Assembly (NCBI GenBank): GCA_023429995.1
Contig: JAEZCE010000074.1
Span: forward strand, 1 to 35,407
DNA: 35,407 nt
DNA from: Bacillota bacterium
GTDB taxonomy: Bacteria; Bacillota; UBA4882; UBA8346
Direction of reading: 5' to 3'
Within the stretch, counting starts at the first letter, position 1, and every line of letters starts with the position of its first letter. Below the pieces are notes generated by a model that searched no databases, was not told the origin of the DNA, and worked only from the letters and a program-made list of their open reading frames with translations. A program made the translations under genes and the position numbers. This document shows, one piece after another, positions 23,393 through 31,382 of the stretch.

Positions 23393-23581
23393 ATGAAGTG
23401 CAACGTTGGTCCAACCGAAAAAATCATCAGGATTACAGCCGGAACGATTATTGTCCTGGGTGGCCTGGTTTTTAGCAGTTGGTGGGGATTAGTCGGTTTT
23501 GCCCCTATCATTACCGGACTCATTGGCTGGTGTCCAGTGAGCAAAATTTTAGGAGTATCAACCTGTAAGAAACGTGTATAA
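23393..23581 (+). CDS. DUF2892 (YgaP-like) small membrane protein
   Basis: 62 residues with the family's MKCNVGPTEKIIRI start and two membrane helices separated by a short turn (ITAGTIIVLGGLVFSSWWGL; GFAPIITGLIGWCPVSKILG), ending in STCKK. This is the transmembrane module also found fused to rhodanese in YgaP. The Cys residues after each helix are conserved in the family. AGAGGTGG lies 5 nt before the ATG at 23393. Its role may concern sulfur or redox chemistry, but is not established. Confidence 0.85.
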   Translation: MKCNVGPTEKIIRITAGTIIVLGGLVFSSWWGLVGFAPIITGLIGWCPVSKILGVSTCKKRV

Positions 23582-23735
23582 TTAATCATTTCTCTGCGCC
23601 TCCGCGCCTCTGCGGGAGATATTCTTTTGATTTTAAATTAATAGATAGCTGATAAACCACTACACCCAACTAATCTGCTGAATAAACTTTATAATCAGAT
23701 AATTTAAATTTCGTCAGGTAACCGGTAGTAAGAAT

Positions 23736-24224
23736 TTAGTCGAGGGCCTCCAAAAATTTCGAAATGTTTTGTTTGAGCTTTAATAACACGATGGGTAAAA
23801 CCATGTTTAACTGGGGTGACAAGCCTTCGTGATATCCTATTTTTCCCGCTTCGATCCCGATTAGCATCACTTCTCCTCGATATCCGCTTCGGAACGCGGC
23901 TTGGACTTGCCATAAAAGGTCCAAATCATGTAATGAAAAGGTATTATAAATGCCTTGCGGCAATCTGCGCTTCAAGCTGATATCGGATCCGTTAATCCGC
24001 CGGGTCTTTATTTTTCCGGGTTCCGTTTCAGGCGGCAGAGCATCCATGAGCACTATCTTTTGGTAAGACTCAAAATAAGATGGCAGTTCAAACAGACGTT
24101 CCTCAATACAAAAGATCTCGGTGTTCTCGCTTGAAACCAACGATTTTAACTTTTCGGCCACCACCAGACCGATACCGTCATCCTCCCGCCAGCGGTTTCC
24201 GGCTCCAATAACACATGATTCCAA
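23736..24224 (-). CDS. [NiFe]-hydrogenase maturation endopeptidase (HyaD/HycI family)
   Basis: 162 residues. N-terminal GAGNRWREDDGIG carries the Ni-binding acidic residue; LMDAL and SLHDLDLLW supply the second acidic residue and the His; IGIEAG and GLSPQ complete the pattern. It cleaves the C-terminal extension of the large subunit after nickel insertion. The target is almost certainly the large subunit encoded on the other strand, which ends DPCLSCATH plus 16 further residues. No hypA-F genes are in the window. It is divergent from the structural genes across a 312-bp region. Confidence 0.92.
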   Translation of the reverse strand: MESCVIGAGNRWREDDGIGLVVAEKLKSLVSSENTEIFCIEERLFELPSYFESYQKIVLMDALPPETEPGKIKTRRINGSDISLKRRLPQGIYNTFSLHDLDLLWQVQAAFRSGYRGEVMLIGIEAGKIGYHEGLSPQLNMVLPIVLLKLKQNISKFLEALD

Positions 24225-24268
24225 GTCTTACTCCTCTACCTAGAAAATACTTTTGCCCAAATGATTCT

Positions 24269-24378
24269 ACCCTTTCCCTTAAAGGGAATTCGTTGAAATC
24301 TTAGGCCTATTAAGAATTGCTTCGAAGCTAAACTATCAAAACCCTAAAGACATGCTAGTTCCCTTTAAGGGCTAGGGT
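24269..24378. repeat. imperfect inverted repeat between the hydrogenase protease and structural genes
   Basis: ACCCTTTCCCTTAAAGGGAA (24269-24288) is inverted at 24359-24378 with 18 of 20 matches; each arm contains its own small palindrome, TTCCCTTTAAGGG-like. A MITE-like element or large cruciform. The rest of the gap 24225-24536 holds a tandem TTAATGACAC (from 24498) and a TATAAT at 24472-24477 without a clear -35. Confidence 0.5.
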
Positions 24379-24536
24379 CGGGTTTAGACTTATTTTCATC
24401 CTTTCATGTGCCCCAGCAAGCGCAGCTTGTGTTACAAGCCGAGGGGTAGGCGACTACTTAGCTTTTATTCATATAATTCTAAGCAGCTCAATACAATTTA
24501 ATGACACTTAATGACACTTTTTGGCTTGGGGGTATC

Positions 24537-25487
24537 ATGGAGCCACGGGACCAGTTTCAATCTTTTTGCCGGAATAACCGAAACCGTCCTGACTTTGCCA
24601 GGCGTTTATTCGATCATTTTCATCAAGCGCTTTCCCCCGGACCAAAACCGCCGTTAATTTGGTTGGAAGCCAACGCTTGTTCGGGGGATTCCATTTCAAC
24701 GCTAAATTCGGTCGATCCGGAACTGGGGCAGATTCTCTGTTCTCTGGTGGAGGTCCGTTACTGGAACGCCCTGATGCCCGACCAGGGGCAAAAAGCCCAG
24801 CAACAATTATTCGGCGCCGCGGACCATGGAAACTTTATTCTGATCGTTGAAGGAGCCATCTCCACCGCTGGAGGCGGACGGTTCGCCGTCCCTTTAAAGA
24901 ACGGGGATTATCTGTTTACCAGTGAAGAGCTTCTACTTTATCTCGCGCCCAAAGCCAAATATATTGTTGCGACAGGCACTTGCGCCGCGTTCGGAGGGCC
25001 GTCCGCCGCCCGCCCCAATCTTTCCGGGAGTAAAGGCGTTTGGGAAGTCGTTCAAAACCGGCCGGTAATTAATGTCTCCGGCTGTCCCATCAACCCTGAC
25101 TGGTTAACCGGCACCCTTTATCATCTGCTGCTCTATGGCTTGCCTGAAGTTGATCGCTACCAACGGCCTACCTTATTTTACGGCCAGACCATCCATAGCA
25201 TGTGTCAACGGCGTTCTTACTTTGATCAGGGTTCCTTCGCCGCAAAACCGGGCGACCCCGAATGTATGTATTCTTTAGGTTGTATGGGACCGGTAACCGG
25301 AGCGGATTGTCCCTACCGGCTCTGGAATGACCATCTGAACTGGCCGGTGAAAGCTAGTACTCCTTGTATTGGCTGTACCAAATCGGGGTTCCCGGATAAA
25401 TCCACTCCCTTCGATACACCCCTCCCCGCCAAATTACCCAAACGCGCCGAAAGGAGGGAACAGGATGGTTCGGAAGATCACCATTAG
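24537..25487 (+). CDS. [NiFe]-hydrogenase small subunit
   Basis: 316 residues from the preferred ATG at 24537 (GGGGGT 3-5 nt upstream). It relays electrons through three Fe-S clusters. Seen: proximal region IWLEANACSGDSIS, TGTCAAFGG and SGCPINPDW; distal/medial region RRSYFDQGSF, CMYSLGCMGPVTGADCPYRL and CIGCTKSGFPD. The usual C-x2-C at the proximal cluster is reduced to one Cys (Cys48), with Asp51 three residues on. There is no Tat signal and no C-terminal membrane anchor, so it is probably cytoplasmic or bound through a partner. The sequence resembles uptake-type group 1/2a enzymes, subgroup unclear. The large-subunit gene overlaps its end. Confidence 0.92.
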   Translation: MEPRDQFQSFCRNNRNRPDFARRLFDHFHQALSPGPKPPLIWLEANACSGDSISTLNSVDPELGQILCSLVEVRYWNALMPDQGQKAQQQLFGAADHGNFILIVEGAISTAGGGRFAVPLKNGDYLFTSEELLLYLAPKAKYIVATGTCAAFGGPSAARPNLSGSKGVWEVVQNRPVINVSGCPINPDWLTGTLYHLLLYGLPEVDRYQRPTLFYGQTIHSMCQRRSYFDQGSFAAKPGDPECMYSLGCMGPVTGADCPYRLWNDHLNWPVKASTPCIGCTKSGFPDKSTPFDTPLPAKLPKRAERREQDGSEDHH

Positions 25488-26862
25488 TCCGATAACCCGA
25501 ATCAGTGGCCTTTTAAGTATTGACATTTATGCGGATGAAACCGGAAGAGTGAAAGAAGCCAATGTGATTGGAGAGCAATTTCGAGGTTTTGAAGCCATGA
25601 TGAAAGGTCGCCGGATTACAGACGCGGTTTATTTCACGCAACGGATCTGCGGGATTTGTTCCATGGCCCACGGCTTCACCGCCGCCAGGTTGGTGGAACA
25701 GATTTATGGTATGCTACCTACACCGGAATTGATCCTGTTACAACAAGCCATGCTCGGGGCGGAATTTTTGCAAAATCATATCCGTCATTTCTACCTGCTC
25801 GCCTTACCGGATTATCTGGACACTAGCGCATCGCCCAATTCCGGTTTTGGTTTTCCCCCCACAGAATCCCGTTTCAGCAAGGAACAACAGCAACGATTGG
25901 TGGAACATTACTTTTCGGCTATGGAATACAGCCGGAAATGCCATGATGCTTTGGCCGTCTTCGGCGGCAAAATTCCGCATCAACACGGCCTGACCCCCGA
26001 AGGAATCGCCGTTTTTCCAGATGCGGATCGCCGGAAACAGTTTTTATCCTTGCTGCAACAAATACAAGATTTTTTAGCCAATATTCAGCTTCAAGATGTT
26101 TACCTAGTAGCCAAAGTTTATCCGGAATACTTTCAGATCGGTTCCGGGCCTTACCGGTTTATCTCTTATGGACTCTTCGATCCCCGGTTTGGCGGCCATT
26201 TCCCGGCGGGAATCATTCGTAATGGAGAACGGGTTCAGATTCATCCGGAAGAAATCCGGGAAAGCATCACCTATGCTTGGTATGAAAGTAGTGATTCCCA
26301 AACCCCCGCTCCTGAAAAACCCTTGGCCTATACTTGGGTCAAAGCGCCCCGGTATCATGGTTTATCCTTTGAAGGCGGACCACTGGCACGAAAAATTATC
26401 CGGTCCGGTAACTTTACTCCGGGAACAATGGCTGGCGGAGTTATGGCCAGATTGGTAGCGCGGGCGGAAGAAGCAGTTTTAATCGCAACATGGATGGAAG
26501 ATTGGATCAAACAACTTCCCAGTAAGGGTCAATACATTATCCCCCTTGGAAGGCCTGTTAAAAATCAAGCCATTCAAATAAACGACGCACCACGTGGCCC
26601 GTTGCTGCACGCGATGACCACTACCGATGAAAATGTATCCGCTTATCAGATCATTACCCCAAGCACCTGGAATTTTTCGCCGAAGGATGAGGCCGGCGGG
26701 CGAGGTCCCGCGGAAGAAGCCTTAATCGGAGCCGTCGCCGATCCCGCCAACCCGGTCGAACCGGGCCGGATCATTCGTTCATTTGATCCATGCCTCTCCT
26801 GCGCCACTCACTTTATCGACTGGGAGGGTAGAAACAAACTGAGTCTAAATATTATGATCTAA
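25465..26862 (+). CDS. [NiFe]-hydrogenase large subunit
   Basis: 465 residues. The NiFe(CN)2CO site is bound by RICGICSMAHG (Cys62, Cys65) and DPCLSCATH (Cys443, Cys446), both intact. After His449 a 16-residue tail (FIDWEGRNKLSLNIMI) remains, the target of the maturation protease encoded at 23736. GGAGGG lies about 8 nt before the ATG at 25465, which sits inside the last codons of the small-subunit gene (23-nt overlap); the upstream in-frame start at 25369 is rejected because it lacks such a site. The partner small subunit precedes it; a cytochrome b5-like gene follows 15 bp downstream. Confidence 0.95.
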   Translation: MVRKITISPITRISGLLSIDIYADETGRVKEANVIGEQFRGFEAMMKGRRITDAVYFTQRICGICSMAHGFTAARLVEQIYGMLPTPELILLQQAMLGAEFLQNHIRHFYLLALPDYLDTSASPNSGFGFPPTESRFSKEQQQRLVEHYFSAMEYSRKCHDALAVFGGKIPHQHGLTPEGIAVFPDADRRKQFLSLLQQIQDFLANIQLQDVYLVAKVYPEYFQIGSGPYRFISYGLFDPRFGGHFPAGIIRNGERVQIHPEEIRESITYAWYESSDSQTPAPEKPLAYTWVKAPRYHGLSFEGGPLARKIIRSGNFTPGTMAGGVMARLVARAEEAVLIATWMEDWIKQLPSKGQYIIPLGRPVKNQAIQINDAPRGPLLHAMTTTDENVSAYQIITPSTWNFSPKDEAGGRGPAEEALIGAVADPANPVEPGRIIRSFDPCLSCATHFIDWEGRNKLSLNIMI

Positions 26863-26877
26863 AGGAGCAATGCTTTT

Positions 26878-27129
26878 ATGGCTAATGAGAATGTCTGCCA
26901 TCCCGACCGCCGTTTCACCCGGACGGAACTCACGCAATATAACGGCCAAAACGGTAAACCCGCCTATGTAGCCGTTAACAATACCGTCTATGATCTAACC
27001 ACCGTTTTTGTCCAGGGAAAACATTTTTCCCATCTCGCCGGGCAGGACTTAACCGGCGCTTTTTTACGGCAACATGCGCCGGTATCGCTTTCCGGGTACC
27101 CGGTGGTAGGAATGTTGGTTGACGAATAG
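26878..27129 (+). CDS. cytochrome b5-like heme/steroid-binding domain protein
   Basis: 83 residues, one complete domain: TELTQYNGQNGKPAYVAVNN, TVYDLTTVFVQGKHFSHLAG, QDLTGAFLRQHAPVSLSGYP. This is the small bacterial b5/MAPR-like form (L-x-x-Y-N-G-x-x-G-K-P-x-Y-V-A; VYDLT; H-x-x-x-x-G-x-D-L-T). His in GKHFSH and RQHAP are possible axial ligands. There is no signal peptide. GGAG precedes the ATG, 15 bp after the large-subunit stop. Its position as the third gene of the operon suggests it is the electron acceptor of the hydrogenase, in place of a membrane cytochrome b (inference). Confidence 0.85.
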   Translation: MANENVCHPDRRFTRTELTQYNGQNGKPAYVAVNNTVYDLTTVFVQGKHFSHLAGQDLTGAFLRQHAPVSLSGYPVVGMLVDE

Positions 27130-27300
27130 AGCGGATCGTAAATAAACAGCAATCAGAAATGGGGAAGACACGCTCTACTTAAGTAAAAGTTGCTGGTAAA
27201 CTAATCTCTTTTACCAGTGTGGAAAACACCTTAACAAATTTCCATCCAATTTCCGGCCTCGAAGAATTTGCCACAAAATATCACTGGGCGTTTGATTTTT

Positions 27301-27382
27301 TCGTGGAAGACGATTTCGTCATAAATCTGGATCAAGCGCTCGAAGATGAACTTATACATGCCGTTGCCGCATCGTCGAGCAT
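27301..27382 (-). pseudogene. truncated, frameshifted copy of the gene start at 35034
   Basis: 82 bp on the minus strand (from ATG at 27382) match the beginning of the small gene at 34727-35034: LDDAATA then YKFIFERLIQIYDEIVFHE, with one base missing near codon 8. After 27301 similarity stops abruptly. No ribosome binding site remains. The surrounding gap 27130-27409 otherwise holds only a small hairpin, CTGGTAAA (27193-27200) with TTTACCAG (27210-27217). Confidence 0.75.
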
Positions 27383-27409
27383 GAGCGGACTTCCAGACGG
27401 GGGACCGTT

Positions 27410-28204
27410 TTACCGATTGCCCCCTACACCACTGGCCGGACAAATCATCACCATATTCCGCTTTTTATTTTTACCGATATTCTCGGTTAATTTTGAAGCG
27501 GGGAACGGTTTGCCATGGGCCGGATAAATATGGACGGCGCCCTCCGCTAAAATTTTTTGCCAGCTTCGGTAATATTCATCCAGATCACTCAGTCCGATCA
27601 CACAGTATCGAGTCCCGGCAAACTGCAACATGTTGGCCGCTGCATCTCCCACCAAAGCAAAACCACAGTCCAACATGATCGATATCGAATCAACGGTATG
27701 CCCTGGAGTTTCAATTATTTTGCCGTTCAAACCAATCCCAATATCTTTGAGCCTAATTGCGCCGGAGATCAAAATATCGTCTTGGCGAACAAAATAAGGG
27801 GGAAATTTTAAATTGCTTTTTTTGTCAATATGCTTCTTCAAATTCGCCATGATTATAAAACGCTTTAGATGCAATAAGGTTTTGATTCTCCGGTTGATGC
27901 ATCCTTTGGGATGGGTGTTATCGTTCTCCCCTTTTTCCAGTAATTCTTTTGCAAAATGGGACATGACAATCCGGATAGCGGGATTTTCCTTTACAATATA
28001 ATTTAACAGCCCGGCATGATCATCATGATGATGGGTCAATAGGATGTGACTAATTTGGGAAAAGCCTACACCGGCTTTTTCAAGCTGTATACAAAACAGC
28101 TCCCAATCGGCTTCATATCCGGTATCAATCAAGATATACCGGCCCTCACCGGTTGGAATCAAAAAACAATTGGTTACGCTAAGTTTGATCGCAATGATGC
28201 TCAT
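27410..28204 (-). CDS. MBL-fold metallo-hydrolase
   Basis: 264 residues from the ATG at 28204 (AAAGGAGT upstream). Metallo-beta-lactamase fold: THHHDDHAGLL gives the H-x-H-x-D-H metal motif, followed by TPGHTVDSISIM (His), GDAAANM (Asp) and YPAHGKPF (His). All ligands for a binuclear zinc or iron site are present. Substrate is not predictable; the family includes thioesterases, glyoxalase II and lactonases. It follows the VOC protein gene by 26 bp in the same direction, so they are likely co-transcribed. The last residues (PASGVGGNR) look unlike the family end and adjoin the broken small gene, so the 3' end may be rearranged. Confidence 0.9.
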   Translation of the reverse strand: MSIIAIKLSVTNCFLIPTGEGRYILIDTGYEADWELFCIQLEKAGVGFSQISHILLTHHHDDHAGLLNYIVKENPAIRIVMSHFAKELLEKGENDNTHPKGCINRRIKTLLHLKRFIIMANLKKHIDKKSNLKFPPYFVRQDDILISGAIRLKDIGIGLNGKIIETPGHTVDSISIMLDCGFALVGDAAANMLQFAGTRYCVIGLSDLDEYYRSWQKILAEGAVHIYPAHGKPFPASKLTENIGKNKKRNMVMICPASGVGGNR

Positions 28205-28230
28205 TTTATGACTCCTTTTGGATGTTTCTT

Positions 28231-28590
28231 TTACTCGCATTTTTGCTCGACATATTCAACCATAGCGCCATCAAAATGTTTTACAGTCATATTCATCCCT
28301 GTGGGAACCTTCTTCAAATCTTTTATAACTGTAGCCCCATTGTTCAGCAAAAAATCTTTAAATTCCCCGGCGGAATCCACTATAAATGTTGCTTGGGTAT
28401 CTTTTAGCACTGCCAAATTTTCATCAGAGCCACTGATGATTAAAATATTTCCTACTTGCGCTATCTCTAAATTTGCTTGGGGATATTTAAATCGCAAAGT
28501 ACATTTTTCATTAAATATCTTTTCATAAAATTCTATGGATTGCTCGAGATTATGTACATAAAACCGGTTTAAAACTTGCTTTACTCTCAT
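28231..28590 (-). CDS. VOC-family (glyoxalase/bleomycin-resistance fold) protein
   Basis: 119 residues, one VOC domain: RFYVHNLEQSIEFYEKIF, then a strand/helix repeat and ending MNMTVKHFDGAMVEYVEQ with a Glu in the usual metal-ligand position. AGGAGG stands about 6 nt before the ATG. It is the first gene of a two-gene unit with the MBL-fold hydrolase, reminiscent of glyoxalase I/II pairing, though specificity is not shown. Substrate unknown. Confidence 0.85.
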   Translation of the reverse strand: MRVKQVLNRFYVHNLEQSIEFYEKIFNEKCTLRFKYPQANLEIAQVGNILIISGSDENLAVLKDTQATFIVDSAGEFKDFLLNNGATVIKDLKKVPTGMNMTVKHFDGAMVEYVEQKCE

Positions 28591-28667
28591 GATTATCCTC
28601 CTAATGGACCAAGTTTCGATTTTCTAATCCGCTGTATCGCTAAGGTTCCCTTAAACAATGGAATAAC

Positions 28668-30038
28668 TCAGCCGGTGGCTTCCACCTTTTTTGGAGTTAA
28701 ACTGTTAATTTCTTTCTTTAAACTTGCCGCCAGTATTGCCGTTAGTACTGTGGTTAATAAATCAGCTATCAGTTGAGTATAAATCACTCCGTATATGCCC
28801 ATGATGGATGGCAATATAAAAATGGCGGGAATAAAAAATATCCCTTGCCGCCCGATACTTAATATTCCACCTTCTTTGGCTTTACCGAGCGCTAAGAACA
28901 ATGAAATATAGATCGTTTGAAACCCAAAGGAAATAAATATAATGCTGTTGGCGATTAAAGCCTTACTGCCAATAGCAATTACCGCCTGGTCATTGCTGAA
29001 TAAGGCGACAATTGAATTTGCAAAGACAATGATCACCAGTGCGCTGATTCCGCAAAACCAAGTCGTCCATCGCAGCGAAACGCTGACTGCCTCTTTTAAG
29101 CGCTCAATTTTTTGGGCGCCGTAATTAAATCCGGCCAGTGGCTGAAAGCCTTTGGAGTAACCGAAAACCACATATGTTATGATGGCGTACACTCTGGTAA
29201 CAATCCCCATGGCAGCTACGGCAGGATCGCCAAAATGACTGGCAGCCTTATTCGTTAGCCCCATGGAGGCGCTTGTTAAGAGTTGATAAACCAGAAGCGG
29301 AATCCCTACTTTTAATATTTGCGAAAGAATTTCTTTATTCAAAACAAAATATTGAATCCCTATTTTGACATAGCTTTGGGTGCCCCAAAAATATTGCAGG
29401 TATATAAAAGTAGTTAAGCTCTGCGCCACTACATTGGCAATGGCTGCTCCTTTTATTCCCCAGCCCAATGTATAAATAAATAACGGCTCTAATATTACAT
29501 TGAGAATTGTCCCTGCTATCATAGCCGTCATGCTTATTTTAGCAGCGCCTTCAGATATTGCGATATTATTTAGGGTTACATTGATGATACTTAGAATGGA
29601 ACCGGCAATAAATATCAAGGCAAAATCACGGGCGTAGGGCAAAATCGTTGGTGTTGCGCCAAAAGTAAGTAAAACTTTATCTAAAAAGCTCAATATAATT
29701 GTGATTACAATGATTCCAATTCCTAAACTGCTGAAAAAAGCGGTGGAAGCTGTCCGATTTGCCTGCAGGATATCGTCTTGACCGAGCAGCCTGGAAATAT
29801 AGGACGACGCCCCGCTGCCGAAAGTTAATCCTAAACCAATTAGAAACATGGAAATCGGGAAAGCAATCGATACGGCTCCTATGGCGCTGGTTCCCAATTT
29901 TCCCACAAACATCGCATCGATTACATTATAAAGAGCCGTCACCAGCATACCAATAATGACTGGCGCGCTAAATTTCAGCAACACTTTTGGAATCTTTTCC
30001 TCCGCCATCAGCTTGACTTTCTGATCATTTTTGTCCAT
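28668..30038 (-). CDS. MATE-family multidrug/cation exporter
   Basis: 456 residues with twelve predicted membrane helices. The N-terminal half starts KVLLKFSAPVIIGMLVTALYN and VIDAMFVGKLGTSAIGAVSI, the standard MATE opening; helix 7 contains GIPLLVYQLLTSASMGLTNK and the loop FGYSKGFQPLAGFNYGAQ is typical. It exports drugs or metabolites with a Na+ or H+ gradient. AAAGGATG precedes the ATG at about 8 nt. The upstream gene on the same strand encodes a MarR regulator, and a copy of that regulator's putative site lies at 30301-30311. Confidence 0.95.
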   Translation of the reverse strand: MDKNDQKVKLMAEEKIPKVLLKFSAPVIIGMLVTALYNVIDAMFVGKLGTSAIGAVSIAFPISMFLIGLGLTFGSGASSYISRLLGQDDILQANRTASTAFFSSLGIGIIVITIILSFLDKVLLTFGATPTILPYARDFALIFIAGSILSIINVTLNNIAISEGAAKISMTAMIAGTILNVILEPLFIYTLGWGIKGAAIANVVAQSLTTFIYLQYFWGTQSYVKIGIQYFVLNKEILSQILKVGIPLLVYQLLTSASMGLTNKAASHFGDPAVAAMGIVTRVYAIITYVVFGYSKGFQPLAGFNYGAQKIERLKEAVSVSLRWTTWFCGISALVIIVFANSIVALFSNDQAVIAIGSKALIANSIIFISFGFQTIYISLFLALGKAKEGGILSIGRQGIFFIPAIFILPSIMGIYGVIYTQLIADLLTTVLTAILAASLKKEINSLTPKKVEATG

Positions 30039-30300
30039 TTTTGATTCATCCTTTCAATTGATATCCATTTCTAATTGGGGGCATTGATGTTATCATTAAA
30101 AGCTCTTCAAAATTCCTCCATTTTCATTCTGGATTTTGGCCAAACCATGCTTGAATAAGAGGACTGGTTCAACCGGTTCTCCACACCCCTTCCTTTGGTA
30201 AAATCTGCCGCAATTTGTCGAAGTGATTTGGGTTCAAATTTAGCGCTCTCCTTTAATTTATATTTCATTTAAAGTAATTTTTGTTTAATGAAATTTGCGA

Positions 30301-30311
30301 ATATCGTAATA
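30301..30311 (-). promoter_or_regulatory. putative MarR site upstream of the MATE gene
   Basis: ATATCGTAATA here is identical to 30796-30806 before the marR-like gene; on the minus strand both read TATTACGATAT. It is preceded on the plus strand by GCGA, against TCGT at the other copy. The gene-free stretch 30039-30327 also contains an inverted repeat around TTTCATTTAAA (30273) and GTTTAATGAAA (30283-30293). Confidence 0.5.
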
Positions 30312-30327
30312 AATGTTTAAAAAAAAT

Positions 30328-30765
30328 TTAGATGGCCTGAACGGCTTTTGTCATCAACCGAATGAACATTTCACGTTCCCCTTCGGTTTCAATTGCTTCC
30401 AAGCAACGCCGGGCTATCAGATAATCGACTTTTTTGTGGGCTGTTTGAATTTCCTTTCCAATATCGGTTAATTCAATCATAAAAGAACGCCGGTCATCCG
30501 GACTAATCACCCGTTGAATGATCCCGCGTTTTTCAAATCGATTGATGGCGCTCGTAAAGGTACTATTGGGAATTTCCAGTATCAGCAGTAATTCTTTAAT
30601 TTGTTTCTGGGGATTATCGGCTATCACATCGATGATTCTGATATCTAGCACCGATAGCCCCTGTAATTTCGGATCATATTCTTCAGTACAATTGTTCTTG
30701 AGCTGTTTATATAGTAATTGGTGAAAGATTTCATCGACACTTCGGATATCCATTTCATTGACCAT
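30328..30765 (-). CDS. MarR-family transcriptional regulator
   Basis: 145 residues. Winged helix: LSVLDIRIIDVIADNPQKQI, IKELLLILEIPNSTFTSAIN and RFEKRGIIQRVISPDDRRSF, the last being the wing with the family motif D-D-R-R. Flanking helices dimerise. GGAGGAATAAATTAA precedes the ATG. Probably represses itself and the MATE exporter gene (28668-30038), as the same 11-bp box precedes both. Ligand unknown. Confidence 0.92.
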   Translation of the reverse strand: MVNEMDIRSVDEIFHQLLYKQLKNNCTEEYDPKLQGLSVLDIRIIDVIADNPQKQIKELLLILEIPNSTFTSAINRFEKRGIIQRVISPDDRRSFMIELTDIGKEIQTAHKKVDYLIARRCLEAIETEGEREMFIRLMTKAVQAI

Positions 30766-30795
30766 TTAATTTATTCCTCCAAACGGAACTTTCGT

Positions 30796-30837
30796 ATATC
30801 GTAATATTATTATACATTTTTACTTGCAATCTGTAAA
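30796..30837 (-). promoter_or_regulatory. promoter of the marR-like gene with putative operator
   Basis: Minus strand: -35 TTTACA (30832-30837), 17-bp spacer, -10 TATAAT (30809-30814). The box TATTACGATAT (30796-30806) starts 3 bp after the -10, across the expected start site, a typical repressor position. Confidence 0.7.
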
Positions 30838-30875
30838 GGTTTTTATTGGGGGGGAATTTAGCGGGAAGGACCTTT

Positions 30876-31382
30876 TTACCAAGGCTTTTTCTTCAAAAAA
30901 CCGTCCAACAACGCTTTTGGGTCTGCTGCATCCTCCGACCTGCCCCTCCCTTTCACATTTATACAGTACCGACGGTAAAAGGGAGGTCGCGTCTAAAAGA
31001 CGCGTATGGCTACCGATTGACTCACGCCGACCGGGTCGCTGATGGGGTGAGTCGATTTTACTGCTTCGACTCTCCCCTCCAGTTCATTAGGTGCCACTAG
31101 CTGCCTGCTTGCCGCTCCCCTCCCTTTGACTGCCGGCATCTTATGATGCCGAAGCTACTAAATTTTCGTGAAAGGGAGGGGAAGATCGGTTTACCAAGGC
31201 TTTTTCTTCAAAGAACCGTCCAACAACGCTTTTGGGTCTGCTGCATCCTCCGACCTGCCCCTCCCTTTCACATTTATACAGTACCGACGGTAAAAGGGAG
31301 GTCGCGTCTAAAAGACGCGTATGGCAACCAACAAAATCATGCAGATTAGGTCGCTGATGGGGTGAGTCGATCACACCTTGAT
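30876..31382 (+). repeat. modular hairpin repeat, array R3 (315-bp period)
   Basis: Two units start at ACCAAGGC (30878 and 31193). Each has a leader with CCGTCCAACAACGCTTTTGG, then CTCCGACCTGCCCCTCCCTT and the small hairpin CGCGTCT-AAA-AGACGCG. The first unit has a further insertion hairpin, CGGCATC-TTAT-GATGCCG, inside module 3. The array ends within the last codons of the pirin gene; the final stretch 31349-31382 is identical to 34705-34738. Short reading frames inside (such as LLHPPTCPSL) are repeat sequence. Confidence 0.85.

Noticed and set aside
25369..25464. Longer N-terminus for the hydrogenase large subunit
   Set aside because: It would overlap the small-subunit gene by 119 bp and add non-family residues; GGAGGG before 25465 decides the start.
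30824..31349. Plus-strand reading frames encoding LLHPPTCPSL- and KGRSRLKDAYG-like peptides, with similar frames at 20077-20292 and 20574-20894
   Set aside because: They lie wholly in the hairpin repeat arrays, recur with each copy, and have no ribosome binding site or codon-like conservation.
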